A stretch of 64,000 nucleotides of DNA from Polynucleobacter sp. Latsch14-2 (GTDB lineage: Bacteria > Pseudomonadota > Gammaproteobacteria > Burkholderiales > Burkholderiaceae): NCBI RefSeq assembly GCF_018881925.1, contig NZ_JACVPL010000010.1, positions 1 to 64,000 of the forward strand, in the 5' to 3' direction. Positions 39,103 through 47,741 of the stretch are shown in pieces. Below the pieces are notes generated by a model. It searched no databases and was not told where the DNA came from. It worked only from the letters and a program-made list of their open reading frames with translations. Each line of letters starts with the position of its first letter. Position 1 is the first letter of the stretch. The translations under genes were made by a program, and so were the position numbers.

Positions 39103-40569
39103 ATGATTCTTTCATTCGCCATTTGGATTCCAATTTTCTTTGGACTCATCATTTTGTTTTATGGGTCAGAGAAGCCTACCGCAGGCGTTCGCTGGTTAGC
39201 GTTGGTTGGAGCGGTGATCGGCTTTATTGCAACCTTGCCGCTAGTAATTCAGTTTGATATTGCTAACCCTGGCATGCAGTTTGTTGAGAAGATCAGCTGG
39301 ATTCCACGCTATGACATCAACTACCACTTGGGTATTGATGGCATTTCTGTTTGGTTTATTGTTCTGACGGCATTTATTAATATTTTCGTCGTGGTGGCAT
39401 CTTGGCAATCAATTACTACTAAAGTGTCTCAATACATGGCATCTTTCATGATCCTCTCGGGTCTAATGATTGGCGTATTTGCAGCTTTAGACGCATTACT
39501 CTTTTATGTATTCTTCGAAGCCACTTTGATTCCGATGTACATCATCATCGGTGTGTGGGGTGGTCATAACCGTATTTATGCGGCATTCAAATTCTTCTTG
39601 TACACCTTGCTAGGCTCTTTGTTGACTCTAGTTGCTATGCTGTACCTGTACAACGTTACCAATACTTTTGATATCGCAGCTTGGCAAAATGCCCGCCTTG
39701 ATATTGTTGAGCAGATCTTATTGTTCTTTGCCTTCTTCATGGCGTTTGCTGTTAAGGTACCAATGTGGCCATTACACACTTGGTTGCCTGATGTTCACGT
39801 TGAGGCGCCAACAGGTGGCTCGGTAGTCTTGGCTGCAATCATGTTAAAGCTTGGGGCTTATGGCTTCTTGCGCTTCTCCTTGCCAATTGCACCAGATGCA
39901 AGTCAATACCTTGGCCCATTTGTGATCTTCTTGTCATTGGTTGCGGTGATCTATGTCGGTGCTGTTGCGCTAGTCCAGAAAGACATGAAAAAGCTGGTTG
40001 CCTATTCATCAGTAGCACACATGGGTTTCGTAACTTTAGGTTTCTTTATATTCAGCCCCCTCGGAATTGAAGGCGGCATTGTGCAGATGATTTCGCATGG
40101 CTTTGTTGCTGGTGCGATGTTCCTCTGCATTGGTGTTCTTTATGACCGTATGCATACCCGACAAATCGCAGATTTTGGTGGCGTAGTTCACCGTATGCCT
40201 GCATTTACTGCCTTTGCAGTTTTAATGGCAATGGCGAACTGTGGCCTCCCAGCAACTTCCGGTTTCGTGGGTGAGTTTATGGTGATTTTGGCGGCAGTTG
40301 ATTATGATTTCGTGATCGGCATCTTGGCTGCTACAGCATTAATTCTGGGTGCAGCTTATTCCTTGTGGATGGTCAAGCGTGTTTTCTTTGGCACAGTCAA
40401 TAACAAGCATGTTGAGGAGTTGCAAGACCTTAATGGTCGCGAATATTTCATGATGGCTGTTTTAACCATCTGCGTGATTGGCATGGGCGTGTACCCAAAA
40501 CCATTTACCGACATCATTCATCCAGCTGTAATTAATCTGCTACAGCACGTTGCTGTTAGCAAACTCTGA
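39103..40569 (+). CDS. nuoM: NADH-quinone oxidoreductase subunit M
   Basis: A 488-residue antiporter-like proton pump with about 14 spans. The key Glu is in FFEATLIPMYIIIGVWGG, the Lys in FAVKVPMWPLHTWLPDVHVEAPTGGSVVLAAIMLK, and KKLVAYSSVAHMGFV follows. It lies 24 bases after nuoL. Confidence 0.96.
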   Translation: MILSFAIWIPIFFGLIILFYGSEKPTAGVRWLALVGAVIGFIATLPLVIQFDIANPGMQFVEKISWIPRYDINYHLGIDGISVWFIVLTAFINIFVVVASWQSITTKVSQYMASFMILSGLMIGVFAALDALLFYVFFEATLIPMYIIIGVWGGHNRIYAAFKFFLYTLLGSLLTLVAMLYLYNVTNTFDIAAWQNARLDIVEQILLFFAFFMAFAVKVPMWPLHTWLPDVHVEAPTGGSVVLAAIMLKLGAYGFLRFSLPIAPDASQYLGPFVIFLSLVAVIYVGAVALVQKDMKKLVAYSSVAHMGFVTLGFFIFSPLGIEGGIVQMISHGFVAGAMFLCIGVLYDRMHTRQIADFGGVVHRMPAFTAFAVLMAMANCGLPATSGFVGEFMVILAAVDYDFVIGILAATALILGAAYSLWMVKRVFFGTVNNKHVEELQDLNGREYFMMAVLTICVIGMGVYPKPFTDIIHPAVINLLQHVAVSKL

Positions 40570-40579
40570 GTAAAAGCAA

Positions 40580-42079
40580 ATGCAAGCATTCGACCTATAC
40601 GCCATCCTGCCGGAACTTGTTTTACTCGTAGCCGCCTGCTTATTATTGGTTGCAAGCGTTTATGTTCGCGAGCAACAGCCAGTAATTGCTGGAGTGGAGC
40701 AGGACATCTTTCACACACCGCGTGCTGTTGGCTTTATATATTTTTTCTCGATCATTTTGTTAGCCTACATGGTGATCGCTTTTCTGGGTCGTATGAGTGA
40801 TGTATCCCAGGTTGCCATGAATGGCTTATTCCAATCTGATCCATTTTCAAACCTCTTAAAGGCTTGTTCTTGCGGCGCAGTATTAGTGAGCTTGATTTAC
40901 TCTAAACAGTACTTAACAGACCGTGCCATGTTCCGCCCAGACTTCATTGTGCTGAGCTTGCTCGCCTTGTTGGGTCAGTTGGTATTGATCTCTGGATCCA
41001 ATCTCTTGACGCTGTATCTTGGCCTTGAGTTAATGGCTTTGCCAACATACGCTTTAGTAGCAATGCGTCGTACCAGCGAGAAGAGTGTGGAGGCGGCAAT
41101 TAAGTATTTCATCTTAGGTGCTTTGGCTTCTGGTTTCTTGCTCTACGGTATGTCGATGCTTTACGGTGTCACCGGCTCTTTAGATCTTATTGAAATCTTC
41201 AAAACAGTTGCAGACCCTCGCATTAATCATTTGGTAATGGCTTTTGGCCTCGTATTTATCGTGGCTGGATTAGCATTTAAGTTGGGTGTTGTACCTTTCC
41301 ATATGTGGGTACCTGACGTTTATCAGGGCGCACCAACTGCTGTCACTTTAATGATTGCCGCTGCACCAAAATTAGCTGCTTTTGCACTCTTATTCCGCTT
41401 GCTAGTAAACACGCTGTTACCACTCTTGGGTGACTGGCAACCCATGTTAGTGCTACTTGCGGTCCTCTCGTTGATTTTGGGTAATATCACCGCGATTGCA
41501 CAAACCAATCTGAAGCGGATGCTGGCTTACTCTGCGATTGCACAGATGGGTTTTGTATTACTCGGCATGATGTCGGTGTTTGATGATCATGCATTTAGTG
41601 CATCGATGTTCTACGCTATTACTTATGTATTAACTACCTTGGGTAGCTTTGGTTTATTGATGATGCTTTCGCACAAGGGCTATGACTGCGAAACATTAGA
41701 GAGTCTCAAAGGTTTGAATAAGCGCCATCCTTGGTATGCCTTTATTGGTTTGGTATTAATGTTCTCTTTGGCTGGCATTCCGCCGACAGTTGGTTTTGCT
41801 GCTAAGTTGGGTGTACTGGAAGCATTGGTTGATGCTGAACATACCTTCTTGGCTATCATTGCTGTGATTACATCGTTGATTGGCGCCTTCTACTATTTGA
41901 GGGTAGTAAAAGTAATGTACTTTGACGAGCCTGAGCATGAGCTGACCATTACGGGCTCAACCTTTGCTCGTGGTCTATTGGGCTTGAACGCGATTTTGGT
42001 GCTGGTTATTGGTATCTTCCCATCGGGTTTAATGGGTCTTTGTTTGGATGCGATGCGCCGGACCTTGCTTGGTTCCTAG
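40580..42079 (+). CDS. nuoN: NADH-quinone oxidoreductase subunit N
   Basis: A 499-residue antiporter-like proton pump. [58 protein letters not shown] and [18 protein letters not shown] carry the usual Glu and Lys residues. It is the last gene of the complete nuoA-N operon and is followed by a terminator. Confidence 0.96.
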   Translation: MQAFDLYAILPELVLLVAACLLLVASVYVREQQPVIAGVEQDIFHTPRAVGFIYFFSIILLAYMVIAFLGRMSDVSQVAMNGLFQSDPFSNLLKACSCGAVLVSLIYSKQYLTDRAMFRPDFIVLSLLALLGQLVLISGSNLLTLYLGLELMALPTYALVAMRRTSEKSVEAAIKYFILGALASGFLLYGMSMLYGVTGSLDLIEIFKTVADPRINHLVMAFGLVFIVAGLAFKLGVVPFHMWVPDVYQGAPTAVTLMIAAAPKLAAFALLFRLLVNTLLPLLGDWQPMLVLLAVLSLILGNITAIAQTNLKRMLAYSAIAQMGFVLLGMMSVFDDHAFSASMFYAITYVLTTLGSFGLLMMLSHKGYDCETLESLKGLNKRHPWYAFIGLVLMFSLAGIPPTVGFAAKLGVLEALVDAEHTFLAIIAVITSLIGAFYYLRVVKVMYFDEPEHELTITGSTFARGLLGLNAILVLVIGIFPSGLMGLCLDAMRRTLLGS

Positions 42080-42110
42080 TTAAATAAAATAATAGAAGGT
42101 TACGGTCCTT

Positions 42111-42150
42111 AAGGCTCCTAAGTTAACTCTTCGGAGCCTTTATTGTTCTT
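42111..42150 (+). terminator. Terminator of the nuo operon
   Basis: AAGGCTCC at 42111-42118 pairs with GGAGCCTT at 42133-42140 (eight pairs), followed by a T-rich tail TATTGTTCTT. It stands 32 bases after the nuoN stop. Confidence 0.7.
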
Positions 42151-42237
42151 AGGCTTTTATATTGCTGTCACACATCTTTTGTATGATGCGGCTAATGCGA
42201 TCCAATAAAAATATACCCAATTTGCACTTGAATTCCT

Positions 42238-42849
42238 ATGACTGAAAAATTCCTGCACGATTTGCCCTCTGGTGATGATCACTTACGCGAGAAACGCATC
42301 TCTGGTGAAGATATCTATGGCGGCATCTTCTTAAATATGAAGCGGGATAAGGTTTGCCTTCCAGATGGTCAAGAAGCCGTTCGTGAATATCTTACCCATC
42401 CAGGTGCCGTTGCCATCATCGCCATTTTGGCTGACGGCAGAGTCCTGCTGGAGCGTCAATACCGCTATCCTATCGCCAAAGTTTGCATGGAAATCCCCGC
42501 TGGAAAGTTAGATCTTGGCGAAGATCCACTTGTGTGTGCAAAGCGCGAGCTTGAAGAGGAGACGGGCTATACGGCCAAGAAATGGAGCTATGTGCGCCGA
42601 ATTCACCCGGTCATTTCCTATTCAACGGAGTTTATAGATATTTATTTGGCTGAAGAGCTTGAGCCGGGTAAAAGCAAGCTGGATGATGAGGAGTTTTTGG
42701 ATGTCTTTGCGGCGCCCTTGGAGGAGATTATTGGCTGGGTGGAGCAGGGCACGATCACCGATGTGAAAACGACTATTTCAGCGTATTGGCTGGACCGATA
42801 TCGCCGTGGTTTGGTGCTACCTTCCTTACTTTCTGAAGGCGGCAAGTAA
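42238..42849 (+). CDS. NUDIX hydrolase, ADP-ribose pyrophosphatase type
   Basis: A 203-residue hydrolase of nucleoside diphosphate derivatives. The Nudix box is complete near residues 84-106: GKLDLGEDPLVCAKRELEEETGY. Upstream, VAIIAILADGRVLLERQYRYP matches the NudF/ADP-ribose pyrophosphatase branch, which typically cleaves ADP-ribose to AMP and ribose 5-phosphate. Single gene after the nuo terminator, with DUF1178 following at 53 bases. Confidence 0.9.
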   Translation: MTEKFLHDLPSGDDHLREKRISGEDIYGGIFLNMKRDKVCLPDGQEAVREYLTHPGAVAIIAILADGRVLLERQYRYPIAKVCMEIPAGKLDLGEDPLVCAKRELEEETGYTAKKWSYVRRIHPVISYSTEFIDIYLAEELEPGKSKLDDEEFLDVFAAPLEEIIGWVEQGTITDVKTTISAYWLDRYRRGLVLPSLLSEGGK

Positions 42850-42902
42850 ACCTACTAAAATAAGACTATTGATTTTGCTGTTTTTGTCCCGATATAGGTC
42901 TT

Positions 42903-43424
42903 ATGAAAGTTTATAACCTCGCTTGTCCATTGGATCATCGCTTTGAAGGATGGTTTGCCTCTGAGGAGGATTGCGTGTCCCAGCAGGACAAGGGCATGCT
43001 CGCTTGCCCGATTTGCGACAGTACCGATATTAGCCGTATGCCCTCTGCGCCCCATATTGCCAAATCTAGCTCTGCCAAGGCTTCCAATAAGGCTTCTGAA
43101 TCAACAGAGCTCATGGTTTCTCATGCAAATGCTGAGACTGGCAGCTTAAGTGGCGAGGTTGTAGCGCTGACTGGCAGTGATCATGGTCAACTGGAGGCAC
43201 AGGTTCAGGCTGCCTTCTTAAAAGGCATGCGCGAACTCATGGGGCGTTCTGAGGATGTGGGTAACTCCTTTGCTGAGGAGGCTCGCAAAATCCACTACAA
43301 GGAATCTCCTGAGCGCAGTATTCGGGGTCAGACTACCCTTGATGAGGCTGAGGCCTTGCGAGATGAGGGTATTGAGGTCTTGGCTATGCCCTTGTTGCCC
43401 GCATTTAAAAATACCCTGCAGTAA
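42903..43424 (+). CDS. DUF1178 protein
   Basis: A 173-residue protein with the family N-terminus MKVYNLACPLDHRFEGWFASEEDC and a CPICDSTDISRMPSAP zinc-ribbon-like second half (two CxxC-like pairs). The central part is Ser/Ala-rich, and the C-terminal half contains ARKIHYKESPERSIRGQTTLDEAEALRDEGIEV, the conserved block of DUF1178. Function unknown; putative zinc binding is inferred from the cysteines. Confidence 0.88.
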   Translation: MKVYNLACPLDHRFEGWFASEEDCVSQQDKGMLACPICDSTDISRMPSAPHIAKSSSAKASNKASESTELMVSHANAETGSLSGEVVALTGSDHGQLEAQVQAAFLKGMRELMGRSEDVGNSFAEEARKIHYKESPERSIRGQTTLDEAEALRDEGIEVLAMPLLPAFKNTLQ

Positions 43425-43476
43425 ACCCAATGCTGCTATCTACCTAGGTTTAATCATCCTAGGATAGAATCCCCTT

Positions 43477-43635
43477 ATGTATATGTTTCTGCCTTTTCTG
43501 ACGGCTTTTATTGGACTGATCTTCGTCTGGTTTGATAGGCGATTTGCAGGTCTAACGCTCTTGGCGATAAGCACCCTTATTTTGATTTACTGGTTTCAGT
43601 TTCACGCTACCAGCCATCTCAATATCAGCCTGTGA
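43477..43635 (+). CDS. Small two-span membrane protein next to dsbB, probably DUF5993
   Basis: A 52-residue protein with two hydrophobic spans, about residues 3-18 and 23-41, separated by a short basic turn (FDRRFAG). The stop overlaps the GTG start of the DsbB-like gene by four bases (GTGA), so it is a real, translationally coupled gene. Small proteins of this type accompany dsbB-like genes in other proteobacteria, a family I believe is DUF5993. It may be a partner or stabiliser of the oxidoreductase. Confidence 0.75.
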   Translation: MYMFLPFLTAFIGLIFVWFDRRFAGLTLLAISTLILIYWFQFHATSHLNISL

Positions 43636-44195
43636 GCAAACAAACCTTTCCTTCGCTCGCGGGACTAGGCAATCATCTTGCCTTAGTCGCTGTTATTGGC
43701 GTTTTGTCCTATGCCTTTGTTGATCAACTCTATTTTGGCGAACTTCCATGTCCATTGTGTTTAATGCAACGCATGGGTTTTGTATTCATCGGCTTTGCTT
43801 TGGTCCTTAACATTCGTTTTGGCGCACATTCGTCGCATTATGGTTGGGGCATCATGGGCGGATTGGTTGGCATGATGGTCTCACTACGCCAAGTGCTCTT
43901 GCATGTACTGCCAGGCGACAAGGGATTTGGCGCAACATTTCTAGAGTTGCATTTTTATACTTGGGCTTTTGTAGGTTATTTTGGGCTGTTGGCAGGTCAA
44001 GCCATTTTATTAATGCTGCCAAATCGGGATATTCGTTCACGCTCTTTATTTTCCAATACATTAATTATTATTTTTGCTCTGTTAGTGCTAGGTAATTTGG
44101 TGTCTACTTTATTGGAATGCGGCATCGGTCCTTGCGCTGATGATCCTGTTAAATATGACGGATGGATTTGGTTGCGTAATCGTTTCGGATTCTGA
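43632..44195 (+). CDS. dsbB: DsbB-family disulfide bond formation protein
   Basis: A 187-residue inner-membrane protein with about five spans. The first periplasmic loop carries the CPLC redox pair in ELPCPLCLMQR. In E. coli DsbB the second Cys pair is in the loop between spans 3 and 4; here that loop has none, and a CGIGPC pair follows the last span near residues 162-167, which should also face the periplasm. It would reoxidise a DsbA-like partner using quinone. The start is GTG, coupled to the small upstream gene. The altered second pair suggests a specialised DsbB relative. Confidence 0.82.
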   Translation: MSKQTFPSLAGLGNHLALVAVIGVLSYAFVDQLYFGELPCPLCLMQRMGFVFIGFALVLNIRFGAHSSHYGWGIMGGLVGMMVSLRQVLLHVLPGDKGFGATFLELHFYTWAFVGYFGLLAGQAILLMLPNRDIRSRSLFSNTLIIIFALLVLGNLVSTLLECGIGPCADDPVKYDGWIWLRNRFGF

Positions 44196-44197
44196 GT

Positions 44198-45211
44198 TTG
44201 CCAAAACTGCATTTATCTTTAGTGGTGAAGGGTTTCTTAGCCACGCTTCTAACCATTGCCTTGTTATTTAGTCATCAGACGCATGCCCAATCAAAAAACA
44301 TCACGGCACCTTGGCCTAAACAGCCTATTCGAATTATTGTTACTTTCACCCCTGGTGGTGCTCCAGATGTCTTGGCACGCGTTCTAGCGCAAAGTTGGCA
44401 AGAGGTCTTAGGTGTTCCGGTCCTAGTGGAGAATCGACCTGGGTATGGCGGCAATATTGGCGCAGAAATAGTGGCAAAGAGTGATCCGGATGGTTACACC
44501 TTGCTTATTGGAACGGTGGGTATTCATGCGATTAATGGCGCTCTTTATGAAAAGATGTCTTATGACCCGATTAAGGATTTCACGCCGATTAGTTTTTTGG
44601 CAAGCACTCCCAATGTATTGATCGTCAATAAACATCTTGGGGTAAGTAATCTGCATGAGTTGATCGACATGGCCAAAGCAAAGCCTAATCAACTGACTTT
44701 TGGATCCTCTGGGGTTGGTACTTCTTTGCATATGTCTGGAGAGTTATTTAAGGAGATGGCCGGCATCGACATTAGACATATTCCCTATAAAGGCAGGGCA
44801 CAATCTTTGCCGGATCTGGTGAGCGGAAGAATTTCGATGCTATTCGATAATCTATCTTCATCTTTGCCCTTGATTAAGGCGGGTGAAGTGCAGGCCCTAG
44901 GGGTAACTACATTAAAGCGCTCATTGGCCGCTCCTGATATTCCCACCTTGGCGGAGCAGGGTTTAAGTGGATTTGAGGCTACCTCATGGTTTTCTTTAAT
45001 GGCACCCGCCAAACTGCCTGGTTCGATCCAAAAGCGTTTAAATACCCTAACGCGCCAAACTTTGAACAACCCACAGGTCCGCAATCGACTCTTGGAGGGC
45101 GGTTTAGAACCCGCTCCTAGCGGCCCCCAGGAGTTGGCAATATTGATTAAGACTGAATCCAATAAATGGACTCGGGTTATTCATCAATCTGGCGCAAAAT
45201 TAGAGCCGTAA
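44198..45211 (+). CDS. Bug-family (TctC-like) periplasmic binding protein
   Basis: A 337-residue exported binding protein. Signal peptide about 1-32 (LLTIALLFSHQTHAQS), then WPKQPIRIIVTFTPGGAPDVLARVLAQSW. Other family blocks: LTFGSSGVGTSLHMSGELF and DIRHIPYKGRAQSLPDLVSG. The start is TTG 44198, two bases after the dsbB stop. No TctA or TctB nearby. It is the second of three such orphan proteins in the window, and they differ enough in sequence to suggest different ligands. Confidence 0.9.
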   Translation: MPKLHLSLVVKGFLATLLTIALLFSHQTHAQSKNITAPWPKQPIRIIVTFTPGGAPDVLARVLAQSWQEVLGVPVLVENRPGYGGNIGAEIVAKSDPDGYTLLIGTVGIHAINGALYEKMSYDPIKDFTPISFLASTPNVLIVNKHLGVSNLHELIDMAKAKPNQLTFGSSGVGTSLHMSGELFKEMAGIDIRHIPYKGRAQSLPDLVSGRISMLFDNLSSSLPLIKAGEVQALGVTTLKRSLAAPDIPTLAEQGLSGFEATSWFSLMAPAKLPGSIQKRLNTLTRQTLNNPQVRNRLLEGGLEPAPSGPQELAILIKTESNKWTRVIHQSGAKLEP

Positions 45212-45375
45212 TTCGGTAAAAATTAAAAAATAAGGCGCTTATCTGTCAGCTTGAAAATATTTGAAGCGTTATTAGGGTAAGACGGTAATCAGTTTGTTAT
45301 TTAGATCGCAAGTAGTTGGCTGATTTTGAAGTCTAAGATTAGAATAAACAGAGGCCAATCTTGAGGGGGTCCACA

Positions 45376-45828
45376 ATGAAACAGTTTAAAAAATGCATCG
45401 TACTGGTCATGGCGCTTGTAGGGTTAGCTACTGTTTTCCCGGTTGCAGCTCAGGCTGGCTGGAATGTCTCTGTCGGCGGTGGTTATGGCGGCGGTTGGCG
45501 TCCTGCAGCATATGGTCCAGGTTGGGGTGGTCATTATGGTCCAGGATGGCGAGGTAATTGGGCTTATGGCGGCGGCTATTATGGTGCTCCATATGCATAT
45601 CCCTATGCTGGCTACTATTCTCCACCAGTAGTGTATGTGCCACCTGTTGCATATGTAACGCCACCACAACCAATGGTTTTAGCATCACAACCGCAACCGG
45701 CCGTTTGGTATTTTTGCCAAGCTAGTGGGCAATACTTCCCATACGTACAAGAATGTTCTTCTGGTTGGCAGGCTCAAGCAGCAATTCCGCCATCATCTGG
45801 AGTGAAGCCTCATACGCCAAATAATTGA
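45376..45828 (+). CDS. Gly/Tyr/Pro-rich exported protein
   Basis: A 150-residue protein with signal peptide (about 1-27, ending AAQAG). It then has low-complexity Gly/Trp/Tyr stretches (GGGYGGGWRPAAYGPGWGG, AYPYAGYYSPPVVYVPP) and a conserved-looking C-terminal WYFCQASGQYFPYVQECSSGW with a possible disulfide. Such proteins are found in many proteobacterial envelopes without a known role. I chose ATG 45376; TTG 45361 is in frame, but the GAGGGGG before the ATG fits a ribosome binding site for the ATG. Confidence 0.8.
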   Translation: MKQFKKCIVLVMALVGLATVFPVAAQAGWNVSVGGGYGGGWRPAAYGPGWGGHYGPGWRGNWAYGGGYYGAPYAYPYAGYYSPPVVYVPPVAYVTPPQPMVLASQPQPAVWYFCQASGQYFPYVQECSSGWQAQAAIPPSSGVKPHTPNN

Positions 45829-45880
45829 TTAAGTTATCTAATTCAATATATCAACACCGAGCAATAAAAAAGGATTTGTA

Positions 45881-46315
45881 ATGAAACGTTTGATTCTCTC
45901 AGCGACACTAATTGCTTCATTAGCAGCTTGCGTATCTGCGCCAACCGGTCCAACGATTGCAGTCATGCCACGCGAAGGTAAGCCGTTTGAAGTATTTCAG
46001 CAAGAAGATCAACAATGCCGTGGATTTGCTTCTGATGCAGTTAAAGATGCTGGCAATGCCGCCCTTAAGGATGGCGTTACTAGTGCTGCTGTTGCTGCAG
46101 CTTTAGGTGCTGCTGCTGGAGCGATGATTGGTGGCGGTAGCCATGCTGGTGTTGGTACCGGTGCTGGCGTTGGTCTGTTAGGCGGATCTGCAATTGGAGC
46201 TATGAATGCCTCCGGAAAAGAAAATCAAGCACAGACCCAATACAACATTGCCTATCAACAGTGTATGTATGCGAAGGGCAATCAAGTGCCTAGCTATGCA
46301 ACACCTAGGCGCTAA
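45881..46315 (+). CDS. Glycine-zipper lipoprotein
   Basis: A 144-residue putative lipoprotein with lipobox SLAAC (Cys near residue 17). Two Gly/Ala-rich spans of glycine-zipper type follow (AAALGAAAGAMIGGGSHAGVGTGAGVGLLGGSAIGAMNASG), then YQQCMYAKGNQVP, a common ending of the family. Glycine-zipper lipoproteins are thought to insert in or perturb the outer membrane; function here unknown. AAAAAGGA precedes the ATG. It follows the Gly-rich protein by 52 bases. Confidence 0.8.
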   Translation: MKRLILSATLIASLAACVSAPTGPTIAVMPREGKPFEVFQQEDQQCRGFASDAVKDAGNAALKDGVTSAAVAAALGAAAGAMIGGGSHAGVGTGAGVGLLGGSAIGAMNASGKENQAQTQYNIAYQQCMYAKGNQVPSYATPRR

Positions 46316-46346
46316 TGCACTGCTAATAGATATTCGATAGAAATCT

Positions 46347-47738
46347 TTAAAGCTGAAGCGGCGGATGCGTTTTCTCAAAACGTGCCGCCGTTTTTCTAAA
46401 GAGGTAGAGGAGTAAGAAAGCTGCCAATCCTAGACTCATGCTATTGCCAGCCCAAAAGCCGCTGGCGCCTTGTAAAAATACAGGCGTATTACCAAAGACA
46501 TTAAAGCCCAGTAGGTAGCCACCACCGAGACCTACACCCCAAAGAGACCCTGCATAAATTAACATGGGCCAAAAGGCAATGCGGTAGGCGCGTAGAATAA
46601 ATGCCGCCGTTACTTGCAGTGCGTCAAAGACTTGGTAAAAAGCGATAAATAAAAATAGCGGTACGGCAAACACTCTAACCTCTGCTGGTGGATTGTATAA
46701 ATCGAGTAGCTCGAATTTAAATACCCACACTGCAATACCAAGCACAATGCAAAGCAGGGTAGTAAAAAATACAGAAGACCAGCCAATTTCTTCAGCGCGT
46801 TCTTGTTTGTCTGCGCCAATGGATTGAGAGACTAGAGTCATAGTTGCGATCGAGAGGGATAGTGGCACCATGTACATCACGGTACCCATATTGGCAACAA
46901 TTTGATGCCCCGCCAATGTGGTAGTACCCAAGCGCGCAATAAATAATGACATGAAGGTAAACGAAGTGACTTCAATGAGATAGCTAAAGCCAATGGGTGT
47001 ACCAAGTTTGAGTAATGCCCAAATGCGATGCCAATCTGGTTTGCTTAGGTGACTGAAGATCTTAAAGGGCTTATAGAAGCGATCAAACAATACAAAGCTC
47101 AAAGTGACGGTGAGCCAGAACCAGTTAATGATGACAGTGGCTACAGCACATCCTGGTCCACCCATACCTTCGATACCAAATCCACCGTAAATAAAGAGAA
47201 GATTGAGGGGTAACTTTAGGCCAAGACCTAGTAATTGCACAACCGTAATCACAGCTGGGCGAGATACGGCATTGTGTAGCGCCATGAGAACGCGCATGCC
47301 CATACTTGCTGGCAAACCAAGCGCTAGGATGTTGAGGTAGAGTCGCGCTTTGCCTTCAATCTCTGGGTTGACACGTGAGATTGCCAGGAGATGATCGGCA
47401 TTCATGAGAATGAAACAACCCAATACAGTTAGACCTAAGGCTAGCCAAGTAGCTTGACGAACCTCTTCACCGATCTCGCCAAAGCGTTTGGCACCAAAAA
47501 GTTGCCCCGCAATTGGCGCGAGCGCAGAAATCACGCCAGTCAGACCAACGTAGATACTAATAAAGATTGCTGAAGCCATCGCGAGTGCAGCAAGATCGGG
47601 GGCCGAATAGCGCGCAGTCATGGCGGTATCTAATACGCCAAAGGTGATCACTGCGAGCTGACCAATTAAGAGGGGGCCAGCAAGCTTTAGTAATGCAGGA
47701 ATATCCTCGCGTAAACGCGATAACTTAAAGTGAATCAC
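46347..47738 (-). CDS. MATE-family efflux transporter
   Basis: A 463-residue integral membrane protein with about 12 spans in two similar halves, the MatE architecture. The first half opens with KLAGPLLIGQLAVITFGVLDTAMTARYSA, the second with KLGTPIGFSYLIEVTSFTFMSLFIARLGTTTLAGHQIV. It is likely a drug/organic cation antiporter of the NorM type coupled to sodium or protons. It lies four bases after the GT39-like gene and probably shares its transcript. Confidence 0.9.
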   Translation of the reverse strand: MIHFKLSRLREDIPALLKLAGPLLIGQLAVITFGVLDTAMTARYSAPDLAALAMASAIFISIYVGLTGVISALAPIAGQLFGAKRFGEIGEEVRQATWLALGLTVLGCFILMNADHLLAISRVNPEIEGKARLYLNILALGLPASMGMRVLMALHNAVSRPAVITVVQLLGLGLKLPLNLLFIYGGFGIEGMGGPGCAVATVIINWFWLTVTLSFVLFDRFYKPFKIFSHLSKPDWHRIWALLKLGTPIGFSYLIEVTSFTFMSLFIARLGTTTLAGHQIVANMGTVMYMVPLSLSIATMTLVSQSIGADKQERAEEIGWSSVFFTTLLCIVLGIAVWVFKFELLDLYNPPAEVRVFAVPLFLFIAFYQVFDALQVTAAFILRAYRIAFWPMLIYAGSLWGVGLGGGYLLGFNVFGNTPVFLQGASGFWAGNSMSLGLAAFLLLYLFRKTAARFEKTHPPLQL

Positions 47739-47741
47739 CGA

